A stretch of DNA of 64,000 nucleotides, from NCBI GenBank assembly GCA_003255065.1, contig QAOA01005944.1, positions 186,001-250,000 of the forward strand. The letters are read 5' to 3'. Made by a program: the position numbers and the translations under genes. Every line of letters begins with the position of its first letter. The first letter of the stretch is position 1. Origin of the DNA: Cercis canadensis (Eukaryota; Streptophyta; Magnoliopsida; Fabales; Fabaceae). The notes beneath the pieces are model-generated. The model had not been told where the DNA came from and did no database searches. It saw only the letters and a list, made by a program, of their open reading frames with translations. Shown piece after piece: positions 50,317 to 63,029 of the stretch.

Positions 50317-51449
50317 TCAAAAAGAGACACGTTAGATGTAGTTTGTCCTCAGAAGCCTAAAGAGGTTACTTGTATTAAATGTAAAATAAACACGTTTCAC
50401 TGCTAATTACACAGGCCATTCTGAGGCACAGCTAGTGTTGCTAAGTTTCAAGTAAGTTTTTTTTCTGTGGAATTGTATTTAAGTTATTTAATGGAGGATT
50501 TGATCATTTAACTCCACGAGAGTGGATTTCAAGAAACCAAATGTTGCCACTTGAGATGTTAAACAAAATGTGTTATATTTCCAATCTCACCCATTTCCTT
50601 TGCCTGCTTAAGGTCACTATAGTGAAAAAGAATGAAACCAATCACATGGCTGATGATCCTTTTTTGGATCTTTGAAAACGTGTACGTTTGTTTGTCTTTG
50701 TCCTAAAATAGAGTACAATTGTGCTAGTGTTTTTCCAAATACAAATTTTAGAAAGGTGTTGATAGACTCGGTGTTGGTTTCTATAAAAAATGTGGGTTAA
50801 CATCAATATAAGTCAATGTCATGTAGTGGACACATTTGGACGTTTTTACATATATTTAGCATTAGTTGTAGATAACGGGGTAGGTGGGGATTTGGGAACA
50901 CATTCTAACTCCAACTCATAGTAATAACTTCACCACCTCTATATAAAATAAAGGATTAATTGTTGATTAAGCAAAATCATAGATGTGAGACAAATGAAAG
51001 TAATGCTACTTGGCCATATGCTTATAGGTGTTATTTTCAAGTCTCAAAAGGAAAATGCAATATTGGTTTTGTGTACTTGTTTTACTTTTTAAGTATATTC
51101 TATTTTCTGCCACCCCCACCCTTAGAAAAAGGACAAAAAGGATTTCAGAGTCGGTGTCAAGGAAAGAAGATAGCGGGAAATACGGTTGAAAAGAGCAGAA
51201 GCTGTTTTCACCATCCTTTGAAGCCCTTAACTAACTTTTAAAATAGAAATACCTGAAATGTCTCTCGTCCAAACCTCTATGGTCTCCCTGCAAAAGGAAC
51301 AACATTAAAGTTGCAATGACAACAAGAAAGATGAAGTGAGGAAAGGACTAAAAATAAACCCTTGTAGGATTTCTTGCCCTCTCTCATTTCACTCTTTGCC
51401 TTGGCTAGAATCTAAGGCAGAGGGTCCTCTGCCTTAGACGATTTGCACA
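50317..51449. other. Intergenic between PME12-like and PME45-like genes
   Basis: Holds the PME12-like 3' UTR and the upstream region of the next gene. No gene visible; the short frame at 50960-51241 has no similarity I can recognise. Confidence 0.5.
50385..50390 (+). terminator. Poly(A) signal candidate of the PME12-like gene
   Basis: AATAAA about 68 nt after the stop codon. Confidence 0.4.
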
Positions 51450-53997
51450 ATGGTATTTCAGGATTTCGACCTCATATCAGAACGGCGTAAAGCTGAGAGG
51501 AAACAAAAGCTGAGGAAGAGGATATTGATCGGTGTAATCTCTGCCATTGTCCTTGCTGGTCTAATAGCTGCTGCAGTTTTCGTGATTGTCACGAAAATGA
51601 ATGTTGGCCACAAGGAGAACAAAGCATCTCCATCTGCGCCTTCCGCTAGCAAACAGATATCACGTGGAGAGAAGATAGTGAAAGCTATGTGCAACTCCAC
51701 AGATTACAAGAGCAAATGTGAAAGCTCCCTCGGCAATGCAGTGAAATCTGATCCTAAATTGAACCAACCAAAAGATCTTCTTGAGGTTGCTATCAAAGCT
51801 GCTGAGGCAGAGATCAATAAGGCCTTTAATAAAACCACCTCCATGAAATTTGAATCTGAAAAAGAAAAAGGAGCATATGAAGATTGTAAGCAACTCATTA
51901 AAGACGCCAAGGAGGAAATAGGATTCTCTCTCTCAGAAGTTGGCAAAGATGAATTGAAAAGGCTTGTGTCGAGAACTGATGATGTGAGCAATTGGCTAAG
52001 TGCAGTCATGTCTTACCCCCAAACATGCATTGATGGATTCCCTGATGGAAAATTGAAGACAGATATTGAGAAAATCTTCAAGGATTCCAAGGAATTCGTT
52101 AGCAACGCCCTTGCTATCATGTCAGATGTCACTTCATTGCTTTCCATATTCCAATCAGTAGCCACCAGCACTGCTCGTCACTTGCGAGAAGAGAAATTCA
52201 GCTCTCCGGCTGATGCTTTGGGCAATGATGGGTTTCCTAATTGGATGAGCCACGACCAACGAAGGGTGTTGAAAGCGGCAGATGATAAGCCCACACCTAA
52301 TGTCACCGTGGCCAAAGATGGCAGTGGAAAGTTCAAAACCATCTCTGAAGCCTTAGCAGCCATCCCTGAAAAATATGAAGGAAGGTATGCACCTTTCTAT
52401 CAATTCTTTTTTGTTTGTTTGTTTGTTTTAAGGAAGCATAATACGTTACAGAAAGGGGAGGGAAGTACACAATAGAAATAGAACTCTTGACATCAACTCT
52501 TTGATTCTTATGATAAAAAAAGGTGGCACTAGACCCACATGTCACTGGCTTGCATCTTTCTATCCTAATCAATTTTTGGCACTTCCTCATCATAATTCAT
52601 TAAAATTTTCGATATCATCTCCTTATTATAATTATATAGGCCTGATTTCAAGTTAAATTGTTGTTAAAATTTTACCTGCATAAATAGGCAGCATTTGGGA
52701 GAGGGAATTTGATCATCCATTCATGAGAAATTCCCATGTTGTTCATATTCAGAATAAATTACATTCTTGTTCTATGTTCAATTATGGAAGTGATATTTTT
52801 GGCCCTTGAAATATGCAGATATGTGGTTTACGTTAAAGAAGGGATATATGAGGAGACTGTGACGGTGACAAAGAAAATGGTAAATATAACCTTGTATGGC
52901 GATGGATCACAGAAGAGCATCATCACCGGCAGCAAAAACTTTGTTGATGGAGTCAGAACTTTCCAAACTGCAACCTTTGGTGAGTCTAAATTCCCTCCTT
53001 AAAGACAGTACCATATCCGTGGCAACATATTGATATCTATTTAGCTTACTGCATGTTTGAACTTGCTGTGAAATTTCCACTATCGCAAGAATCAATTCTG
53101 AAAAAGCGCTTTTACAAGAAAACTACTGTCAGCAAAAGCTCCATTACATACTTCACATAGACAGTTTTCTTCCACCACAGAAAAGCAATTTTTGTTATTA
53201 AAAGTATTTGAAAGTACTTTTTTTAAACTTAAAAGAAGTAGTTTTAAAATATGCAAGACCATGGACAAAAATGCTCTTAGCTAATTCCTTTTGCTATGTA
53301 CACTGCAGTGGTTATAGGAGAAGGGTTTTTGGGCAAGGCAATGGGATTCAGAAACACTGCTGGCCCAGAGAAGCATCAAGCAGTGGCTGCAAGAGTGCAA
53401 GCAGATCGTGCAGTGTTTGTGAACAGCCGCTTTGAGGGCTACCAAGACACTTTATATGCACAAACCCACAGACAATTCTACAGAAGCTGTGTGATTGCAG
53501 GCACAGTTGATTTCATCTTTGGTGATGCAGCTGCAGTGTTCCAGAACTGCATAATGGTTGTTAGAAAACCAATGGACAACCAACAGAACATAGTTACCGC
53601 GCAAGGGAGGATCGACAAGCGCGAAACCACAGGGCTTGTCTTGCAGAACTGTGAGATTAGGCCTGATGACAAGCTCGTTCCAGAGAAGAACAAAATCAAG
53701 AGCTACCTTGGAAGGCCATGGAAGGAGTATTCAAGAACCATTGTCATGGAATCCCAAATTGAAGATATAATTCATCCTGATGGGTGGCTCCCCTGGGAAG
53801 GAGAATTTGCACTCAAGACACTGTTTTATGGTGAGTTCAACAACACAGGTCCTGGTGCCAGCACCAGTGCCAGGGTCAAGTGGCCTGGCTACAAGAAATT
53901 GACCAAAGAGGAGGCCAGACAGTTTACAGTAGAGGCTTTCATAAAAGGGAATTGGATCACAAGCACTGTACCTGTTCAGCCTCGATTCTATCATTAA
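51450..53997 (+). CDS. PME45: Pectinesterase with PMEI pro-region, type II membrane form (PME45-like)
   Basis: 594 aa from exons 51450-52384, 52819-52979 and 53309-53997. Instead of a cleavable signal peptide it begins with a basic cytosolic stretch (MVFQDFDLISERRKAERKQK) and one membrane helix at about residues 25-48, so it is likely inserted as type II before the pro-region is removed. The PMEI domain (about 75-235) has CNSTDYKSKCESSL and SYPQTCIDGF. DQRRVLKA marks the processing zone. Catalytic signatures: GIYEE, Gln389 in QAVAA (usual QAVAL), QDTL (Gln411, Asp412), DFIFG (Asp433) and LGRPW (Arg501). Intron 1, after EGR (phase 2), is extra compared with the PME12-like gene; intron 2 is the conserved phase-1 site. 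The N-terminus matches Arabidopsis PME45 (At4g33230) as I recall it. Confidence 0.95.
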
Positions 53998-56094
53998 AGG
54001 CTTGCCTTCAAATTGCAGAACTCTTGAACTTACCAAAACAATGCTTTAACCAATTGCTCAGTGCCGTTGGTAAGTTGCCCATTTTGATGAACTGTTATCT
54101 TGAAACTAACTATCAGAGGGGTAGGAAAAATTTGGAAGAAAGGTATCACAAGATGTCAAAGAAATAGAACTATACAGATTTTTTGTTTTTTGGGCTTATC
54201 CAAGGAAACTGATTTATTCTCTTTTCACTTCTTCTTAACATTATATTTCAGCAGATAGTATTAAATGGTAGTGCAGCTTTTGCAATGGAAGGAAAATGAA
54301 TGTCTATAGTAATGAAAAACCAACTTGTGTCGTGTCATAAAATGCAGTTTCATGTTTATAGTTTATACTAAAAAATGGAATTGGAACCTAGCATTGTTTA
54401 GTTTAGAATCTTTTTTGGGCCATAATTCGTTCAAGCCCTCATTGATTTCATATGTCTTAACAACGTGGTTCAACAAGATGTTCACGAGCCCAATGAACGC
54501 TTAACACACTGACACAGTCCTTCCAGCACCTAAACCTGGGATATTTGTCGACAAGAAGTTGTTCCATTCCTTACCTTTTTAACCCTTATCTATTTTATAC
54601 ATATCTTTAATTTATTTATTAAACAAGTATTTTATAAACTTTTGAAAAACCAAGTGCATGTGTAAAGCAAAACTATCCAGAATGATTTAAATCAGTAATA
54701 TTAGAAGTGGAGTAATAATAAACTTGTATTGAAAATTTTCAAAAATAATAAAAGGATAAAATAATTTTAATGATTATTCTTCACAAAATTGCTCCTTTAA
54801 TTTTTTTTATCAAATGATAAAAAATCCATTATTTTTATGTTTCAAAAAATTATAGTCAATTATTGGTTATAATTTTATCATAAAATAATTTTTACTTGAA
54901 TGATTAAAAAATAAATATATTATTTTTTTGAAGTATATATAATTTCTTATTTTTTGATTTAGTCTATATATTTTCATTTAATTTCTAGAGTGTATTACAC
55001 TCATCTCCTTTGAGTTTTGCCGAAAAGACATTTTAATTTTACCCATTTTCAATTGGAAATTACATTCCATTTCAATTGAATGTTAAGACTAACAACATCT
55101 TAAAAGATGTTTACAGAATATTTTATTTGGACATAGTTTAAGTATGAATTGATTGATAGAAATATTTTTTATATTAAACTAAATATTTTTTATAAGAAAA
55201 TAATTAAGNATAAAAAAATAATTAAGGTTAAAATGATAAAGTGATTGTTCATGGGCTTTCATATTCACTAATCATGTTTGCATTCACCTAATTAAGGAGT
55301 TGCATGGCTGCATGCTTCATAAGAAAGAATGAGGCATGCACCTTTGTTACAAGTTACGCATAAATTCTGTTAGGCATATGTAAATCAGTTAAGAGCTATT
55401 TTGACGATATAGACTTAATTATAAAATTTTAAATTATAGAGACGNAAAAAAAAAAAAAAAAAAAAAAAAAAACAGGTGTAGGAACTCAATTGAAACCATG
55501 GGCTCTTACGCACGGAAGGAAATGGCTGTTGCTATGCATCATTGGCAGAGAAAAATTCTTATAGCAATTTTAAAGTTCCAAAACCTTGCTATTTATCAAT
55601 AATTATAAAAATTTAAGGTATTCCAGCCAANCAAGCAAAAAAAAAAAATCAATTTTAAAAATAGTTGTTGAAGAAAACAAATTGGTAAGAATCATTTATT
55701 TATTTAAGGATAATTATAATGACACATGCAAGAAATTCAATTAACTTTTCCCTATCAAATATCATTTTCTACTATATAATAAACACATTCTTAAGAAATA
55801 ATCACATGCAATTATATCAGACTCAACTAAAATGATTTAACTGTAGTGGCACTAAAATAATTTTCTCAATTCAAAATGGTTCTTTAGTAATCATATATTT
55901 CAGTGGGTATATGCCCATATGGGATCTGTTCTTCCGAACTAAAAGGTAAGTACTAGAAGCCAAAATGACAAATATATTTTTATGTTCACAGACTGGACGA
56001 CGGAATGCATATTCCTGTCTTGATATGGAAAACACATCTTTTCGTACAATCAGAAATTGTACTCTATAGCAAACTATAATATTGATTAGGTGAG
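53998..56094. other. Intergenic, AT-rich, no gene seen
   Basis: 3' flank of the PME45-like gene and AT-rich sequence. Single Ns at 55209, 55445 (in a poly-A tract) and 55631 mark assembly joins with little or no visible duplication. Confidence 0.5.
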
Positions 56095-56485
56095 GGCTTA
56101 CGCTCTTTCTCAGTTTAGTTGGTTTGGATGTGATTCACTCAGTAATTTTGGTATTTATTGTAAAAAAAATTTAAAATTAAGTCATATAATATATGTAAAA
56201 ACATACAATTTTTTATAAAATAAAAAAAATGACATGATACAGGAAAATATGCCAATAAATAATTAAGTTTTTCAAGTTTACTTTTGATACATTTTCTTAT
56301 ATAATGTCATTCTTATATTTTATAAGAAATTGTGTGTTCTGACATATAATAAATGACTTAAATTTTTGAAATATTTACAATAATACCAAAATCACATTAT
56401 AAATTCTACTCGAAGCCCTCCAACTAAGAGGTGGTGTAGCGCTACCACCCCCTAAGAGGGGTGTCATAGTGCTCACCGATTAATT
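56095..56485. repeat. Foldback/MITE-like element, family A, copy 2
   Basis: The left arm (about 56142-56245) matches the reverse complement of the right arm (about 56300-56400): shared blocks include AATTTTGGTATT, TTAAGTCAT and TTTTATAAAATA. Outside the arms both ends carry GGTGAG-like termini. The same arms occur at 14.9-15.6 kb. Confidence 0.65.
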
Positions 56486-56604
56486 AAAAGGTTACTTGCC
56501 AAATCAAGTAGTTTTCTATTGTTAATCATATCAGGCCTCCATATTTTTTATTAGATAACTAACAACTTGCCAAGAGATTTGTTTAAATTTTATATTTGAA
56601 TTTT

Positions 56605-56732
56605 TCAATTGGTTAAGCTTTTTTTTTTTAATTATTATTATTATACTTTGGCCATGACTCTAGTTTTGAATACATAATTTATAAATCCTAAGGACAATCT
56701 CAATACTACTCTAGTCAATTGGTTAAGCTTTT
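56605..56732 (-). mobile_element. Short retroposon-like insertion with 18-bp target-site duplications
   Basis: Identical 18-bp repeats TCAATTGGTTAAGCTTTT occur at 56605-56622 and 56715-56732. The 92 bp between them start with T7 and an AATTATTATTATTAT run, which on the minus strand is an A-rich 3' tail. This fits a 5'-truncated LINE or a SINE inserted on the minus strand. The right duplication ends 9 bp before the TATA element of the PMEI gene. Confidence 0.7.
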
Positions 56733-56741
56733 AAATTCTAC

Positions 56742-56750
56742 TATATATAT
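56742..56750 (+). promoter_or_regulatory. Candidate TATA box of the PMEI gene
   Basis: TATATATAT 36 bp upstream of the ATG at 56786. The implied 5' leader would be very short (around 10 nt), so the true start of transcription may be elsewhere. Confidence 0.35.
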
Positions 56751-56785
56751 CAAACACGTGTACCAAAACATTAAGGGGCAGAAAA

Positions 56786-57373
56786 ATGGCTTCAAGCAAA
56801 GCTTTTGATCAAATAATAATTCTGCCAATCTTGCGGATGACTTTCTTTGCAATACTGGGTCAATGTGCTAGGCTGCAGGACACAGTGGAAGGAGAGGATT
56901 TGATTAACACGACCTGCAAGCACACTCTTCACTTTGAACTATGCGTTTCTTCCCTAAGATCAGATCCTCGTAGCGTGACATCCGATCTCAAAGGCCTTAC
57001 TGAGATTGCATTAAATCAAAGCAAAGCTTATGGAGATCAAACGTTGTCATATGTTAATGAGCTGAAATCTTCTGCTGCCAATGACAGTGACACCAATAGA
57101 TACATGAACAATTGCTTAAGTGACTGCTTCGAGGAATATTCGGAAGCCATAGAGAATTTGCAGGATTCAGATGAAGCACTTGGCAATGGAGACTATGTCA
57201 GAGTAGATATTCTGGTCTCGGCGGCTATGACAGATGCTGAGACATGCGAAGATGGCTTCAAGGAATTGCTCGGTGGTGATAATGATAATAGCACCTTTCC
57301 TCTCACTCAGCGCAATCGTTTCTTCTCTGAGTTGTGTAGTAATTTTCTTGCCATTACGAAACTTTTGGTTTGA
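56786..57373 (+). CDS. Pectinesterase/invertase inhibitor (PMEI domain, single exon)
   Basis: A 195-aa secreted inhibitor with a signal-like N-terminus (about 1-27) and one PMEI domain. The conserved cysteines are Cys44 and Cys53 (first disulphide, TCKHTLHFELC), Cys110 or Cys114 (NNCLSDC) and Cys154 (AETCEDGF), with an additional Cys184. The pattern closely resembles the putative invertase inhibitor/Pla a 1 group (TCEDGFKE, LAITKLL tail). It either blocks acid invertases or pectin methylesterases; sequence alone does not decide. No intron is evident. It sits between two PME genes, but it is not a truncated PME pro-region of its neighbours: the sequence group differs and it has its own stop. 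Confidence 0.92.
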   Translation: MASSKAFDQIIILPILRMTFFAILGQCARLQDTVEGEDLINTTCKHTLHFELCVSSLRSDPRSVTSDLKGLTEIALNQSKAYGDQTLSYVNELKSSAANDSDTNRYMNNCLSDCFEEYSEAIENLQDSDEALGNGDYVRVDILVSAAMTDAETCEDGFKELLGGDNDNSTFPLTQRNRFFSELCSNFLAITKLLV

Positions 57374-59178
57374 TTCAATCCCAGCTGCCTCTTGCGTTGG
57401 AAATGGAATTCATGTTGTTATAATTACTAGTTGTTGTCTTTACCAAAGAATTACGGTGCCAATTATTCATTCTTTTCATCATGAGTTATGCTATTAATTT
57501 GCTGCCCTTTTATTTCACACTTGCATTTCTGTAATATTAATTTGTGTTTAACTAATTGAAATCTTTTATAATCTTATTAGAAAAATTTAATCTACTTATT
57601 CAAATTAAAATAACACTGACAATTGCATTTTTATCTTTAATCAAAACTTTGAGTTATGTAATACCTATAATAATATCAAAGTTTAAGTTAATTACACAAC
57701 AAACGTATCTCTTCTCCATCCTTAATTATTAAAGTCTTCAAATGAAATATCTAACACATTAAGCTATTAAAAGACAGTGTCAATTGAAGGGTTAAATACA
57801 CTTCAAATAATATGGTGCCAATGTTTCATCATCCAAGTTATATGCTAAATTATTGGTGCAAGTTCAAATTCTTCTCCTCCATTAATTAAAAAAAAAAAAA
57901 AAAAAAAAACTATGAAGATAAAGTTTAGCATATATATCTAAAACAGCATCAACAACTCACTTAACTGCGCCCAACTGTATGGATAGCAGGAAAAGATGTG
58001 AAATGTATTAAAACATATATGATTGAACAAGAAAATGTCACATCTTTATAGGGAAAGTTTCTCTTTTCCCCTTTTTGTTTTTTTTTTTCTAGAACTAGAA
58101 TCTGACTTTTTACCAAGAAAATAACATGCCATTTTTAAATGTCTAGTCTCATAATGTGTTGGTTCCTAACAACCGGTTCAAACTAATTAAGAAAATCCAA
58201 CAGCCATCCATCAATATGTGGACACTAACAATAATACAATATGCTTATAAAGTAGCATTAATTGAGAAGAAAATGAACTCCAAAATAATTAGAGTCAATT
58301 GTTTTCTCTTTTTGTTACGAAAATTATTTGTATTTGTAAATTAATTGTTGTGTTTTGGTTGCTAAAAACTTATTTTTTGCTGAGGTTTGCTAATAAAAAC
58401 TTTTATTAAACGAGAAAGAAGATAAATCGCTGTTGGGCCCAGATTTGGCAAATGGACACTACTTTTTGCAACGACGGTTTCCAACCGTACAATACTTTGG
58501 GCCACTTCCTCAAAAAGTGCATTCAATAATAAATGAAAGGACCTCAATGCATCTTCTTTTTGTTTTGGCCATCCACATATTGATGGGTTTCCTGTGGTCT
58601 GTTTCATGATTTTGCTCTCACAGTCCAACATCAATTGATTAGTATGGGAGCAATGAATGAAGTAAATTCATTTCTTAAGAATCTTTATATTTATATTTAA
58701 TTAATAAGAGTTAGAAAAAGAATGTCATGATTAATCAATTTTAGAGGATAATTTAATCTATATCACATTTATATATTAAATAGGATGTGATATTAGGGTG
58801 TAAAAATTGCGACTTTTTAAAAAAAAATGCCTAGTTAAGTTCTAACTGCTCAAATTCGGGTATAGTATGAGTTATCATATCAAAATTTCAGAATAGTCTT
58901 ATTAATTAATAGATGAACTCTCAAATTAAAAAAAAAAGCTCTGGAGATTCTTTTTCATTCGTGTTTGGCACAGCGAATTAACAAAAATTCGATTTTTTTG
59001 TTGGATGGTACACTCCTATTTTGTTCGTATCATGTTGCACATCTTGTATGTAGTGGTCTTTAAGTTGACTCAGTGCATGGTGAGATAGAAGTTATAACTG
59101 CTATCGTACATGGCATGTGTTTAACAAAATCATATTTAAGTGAAGTAGGATAATCCATAATTTTAACTAAGTTACTCT
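57374..59178. other. Intergenic, AT-rich, no gene seen
   Basis: 3' flank of the PMEI gene and AT-rich DNA with an A-tract at 57888-57909. The minus-strand frame at 58362-58634 has no recognisable motif. Confidence 0.5.
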
Positions 59179-60391
59179 AATTATTGCGGCAAAACAACTA
59201 TGTTTTTCCTATGTGGTTTCTATTTTCTATAAATTTTTATTTTGGGAAAACTGTAAATACCGTTTTTGTGGGTGGGTGTAATTCACTGTTGACTGAGAAG
59301 CCTTCAATCTCGACGGCTAGAAGTGATTTTCTAAAATTAATCATTACAACTTACTGGTATTAAACAATCCTTAGCAAATGCATGGTACTTAATATATGAA
59401 AGAACGTGTGAAGCCCTTGATTGGTTGCACCATACTCAGGTAGTGGAAACATTCTGGTCCACTGATCACAACTTCTCAAAATGTATAGAATGATGCAACT
59501 CGACAAGGAAGTGATCAAAGTACACCCCACTAGCACGTTCTATCCATTGACATATAGGTTCCTCTTTAATTTTTTTCTGTTGTTCTCAATCTGTGACTCT
59601 CCCCCATGCACAAACCCTAAGGGTTTGTTTAGGAGTTAAATTTGGGGGGAAAGGAGAGGAAAAGAAAGAAGTAAATGTGTCCTTCCCCTTGTTTGGGAGT
59701 TCAAGATTTAAAAAGGAAAGGAAATCAATGGGTAATCTCAAACCCTTGCATTTCTTTTTTGCATCACTTTTGTGTTCCCCCAATTTAGAGGGTTTGGAGA
59801 GAAAAAAGAGTAGTTTACTATTATACCTCTATTTATTTCTTCAAAAAAAATTTCAAACACTGTTTAGATAACATTATTAAATTTTATATTGAATATATTT
59901 ATTTTATAAATAAAGGATAAATTTGTAAAATTGTAAATTTTTATTTTTTTCNAATTATTGCGGCAAAACAACTAGGTTTTTCCTATGTGGTTTCTATTTT
60001 CTATAAATTTTTATTTTGGGAAAACTGTAAATAACTGTTTTTGTGGGTGGGTGTAATTCACTGTTGACTGAGAAGCCTTCAATCTCGACGGCTAGAAGTG
60101 ATTTTCTAAAATTAATGATTACAACTTACTGATATTAAACAATCCTTAGCAAATGCATGGTACTTAATATATGAAAGAACGTGTGAAGCCCTTGATTGGT
60201 TGCACCATACTCAGGTAGTGGAAACATTCTGGTCCACTGATCACAACTTCTCAAAATGTATAGAATGATGCAACTCGACAAGGAAGTGATCAAAGTACAC
60301 CCCACTAGCACGTTCTATCCATTGACATATAGGTTCCTCTTTAATTTTTTTCTGTTGTTCTCAATCTGTGACTCTCCCCCACAAACCCTAA
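59179..60391 (+). repeat. About 440-bp duplication around N at 59952 with a haplotype-specific insertion
   Basis: Copy 1 is 59179-59620, copy 2 is 59953-60391; they differ by several SNPs and a 4-bp indel. After copy 1 comes a 331-bp block (59621-59951) starting GGGTTTGTTTAGGAG, whereas copy 2 continues directly into AGCATGG. The arrangement fits two haplotype contigs in series, one carrying an insertion after CAAACCCTAA. Confidence 0.8.
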
Positions 60392-62403
60392 AGCATGGTG
60401 AGAGAGCTAATCATCATTCTCCTAAAACTAAAAGCTAGAGTGAGAAATATATATATGGTGATCGTTTTCAGCGCTACTGGAACACACCCTTTTTCATCCA
60501 CCATTATCACTTTTAAGTGAGTATTAATGGAGTGACACAGGAATATATATACATACTGCTGCCACAAACTAGAAAGTAATTAAGGATAATAAGTGTTTTA
60601 AGATAAATTATTTGGTCTACCGTTGGTGGACTCCAATTTCCATCAGCGGAAATTAAATGTTGACATGTGGCATTGTTTAATTGAAAAAAAAAAACCTTTT
60701 ATTAGTTGTTAACGCTGTCCTCTTCTTTTCTGTTTCTTTCATTAATTATTTGCAATAAAGTCTTGAGATTCCCTTCGGTCTTGTCCGCAGCACTGTTTGT
60801 GTATTTTGGTAAAAGATGTTTTTGTATTTTTTTGGTAAAAGGCCGAGAAGAAAAGACAAGATTTAGGGTATTGAAATCAAACAACCCTTGATCTGTCCTC
60901 TTTAGCTTTTTGTGTCCACCATTACCACTAATATTAATAAGTGAGTATTAATGGAGTGAGACATAAATATATATACTGCCGCTACAAACTAGAAAGTACG
61001 GATAATGAGTTTTTTAAACAGACAAAAATAATAAAATAAAAATACTTGGCTACCCTGGTATAAATCAATCTTTTAGATGCTAGGCCACACAATCAGATAC
61101 CATTTAGAGGTTAAATTTGTCTCTGGCCATTGGTCGTCGGCGCATAAAAACAATCTAGGCCATGTGGCACTACTGTTTAAATATAGCATGTTAGTTGTTT
61201 CAATTGCCAAACAATACCTACTCTAGCTAATCAAAAGGAGTTTGGCACTGGGTTCAAAAGCCTGTACTTATATTACAGCAAAAATAATTATATATAAAGC
61301 CGAAAAGGCCTTTTTATGGCCTAATTTTACCCTAATTAATATTTAAAAGATACATACCACTAACCCAATTTACACTAATCTTTATACTATATTATAAAAT
61401 TTATATTTAAAATTTTATTGTATTACGGGAGAATATATTAAGTCGCTAATATGACACACTACATGTTTGTTGGGTTTTTTTTTTAATTTTTTTGGCAAAT
61501 TTACAATATACTACATTTAGACTATTTACAATCTTTGTGAAAAAGTCTAGTATTAAAAACAATATATATCAAGTTTCTAATAACACCACAATTACCAAAA
61601 AATGATACTACAATTAGTAGACAACTCCTAAAAATCTCTCCAGTCCAATAGATAAATAAATAACTAGAGAAATGAGTTACTACTTTTGGTTCTCGTTGTT
61701 TGAGTGATTGTGAATCATGGTGACAGATACATTCTACGAAACAAAAGACTTACCTACTTCTATATAGTAAACGTGAGATTATATTCCATGTTATATTCTC
61801 TAGCTTGTTAGACTTGGACCCAACATTAAATTATAACTAAATAGAGACATCATCCTTATCCTCAGCCCCAGCACTTTTTTGCGCTTTTCTTACACTACAG
61901 GGTCCAAATCAACTGAAAGAAAACCAATCAAATCAGATACTCATGCACATGCCATTTTAATTATGTTTAGTATGCTAGAAAAAGTGGTTAAAAGTTGAGT
62001 TAGTTTAGATATTAAATTAATTAAAGGTCTAGTATAATTGTGTTTTCACAAAGAGTTTCTCTATCCAATAGAACTAAAAGGTTTCGTATGATCAGATATA
62101 TGTACTATATATATACGGCCAGTTGTGGATAAGCTAGAAAAGTCAAGATTCAAGTGGATTATCAGGCCCGCAAGAGGGGAATTCATAGAGTGGGTGATGA
62201 AAAAGTAAAGAAATGGACCTGCTGTCGCTACCTCGTTGTCATAGCCCAACAAAATAGACCATCAAACTACCACAAAGATGTTCTTCTCCTCGCGAACCAT
62301 GCCATGCCCTTTAAAATAATTAAGTTAATCCCCACATTATAAATACTAGACACCTCCCTCTCCAATTTGCAAACTAAACTCATTAGCTGTTTAAGTTTTC
62401 AAA
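60392..62403. other. Intergenic, no gene seen
   Basis: AT-rich. A motif GAGTATTAATGGAGTGA with its surroundings is repeated at about 60519-60535 and 60943-60959, which suggests a small local duplication. Contains the promoter of the last PME. Confidence 0.5.
62338..62345 (+). promoter_or_regulatory. TATA box of the fourth PME gene
   Basis: TATAAATA 59 bp before the ATG at 62404, with a C-rich stretch following. This is the best core promoter match in the window and implies a leader of about 30 nt. Confidence 0.6.
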
Positions 62404-62992
62404 ATGGGAACGAGCTTAGAAAAATTAGTTACTTGTTTTGTACTTGGGTTTGTGACATGGGCCTCCATGTCAATGGCAGCCACGGACGGTTACCCAGAGA
62501 ATCTCCACTATGAATGCAGCCACACCAGATACCCTAACCTATGTGTACAAACCTTGATGGGAATGGGGTCAGGGAATCAAAATGCTGATATCATTTCAGA
62601 TCTTGTTAACAAAACCATATCTGAAACCAAGCTACCAAGTTCATATTTTGCAGAATTTGGCTCCCTTCTTGAAGCTCAGGATGACCCACATTCCCATTCT
62701 GTCAAAGGTAGTATATCTCTACCGACATCTTCATATGTATGAGTGGATACAACATACACGCATGTTTTATGGCATTCATGCGGCTGCATAATATGCGGGT
62801 TTTCAAGAGGTTTAAATTATTCTTTTGGTACATGACTAGCCACACGAAATATTTAACTTAAGACCTCTTATAAATTATAAGAACCCTTTCTTACTAGCCC
62901 GCACATAGTGGCTTCCAATTTTTAGCTTCAAAACTCTCTGGCTGATATACCATACAAAAGGTTCACAATATAATTAATAAAGTGAAGAGTCG

Positions 62993-63029
<37 letters not shown>

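Noticed and set aside
58209..58585. 14-bp inverted repeat (58209-58222 and 58572-58585)
   Set aside because: The match does not extend beyond 14 bp and no terminal motif or duplication flanks it; likely chance or too decayed to call.
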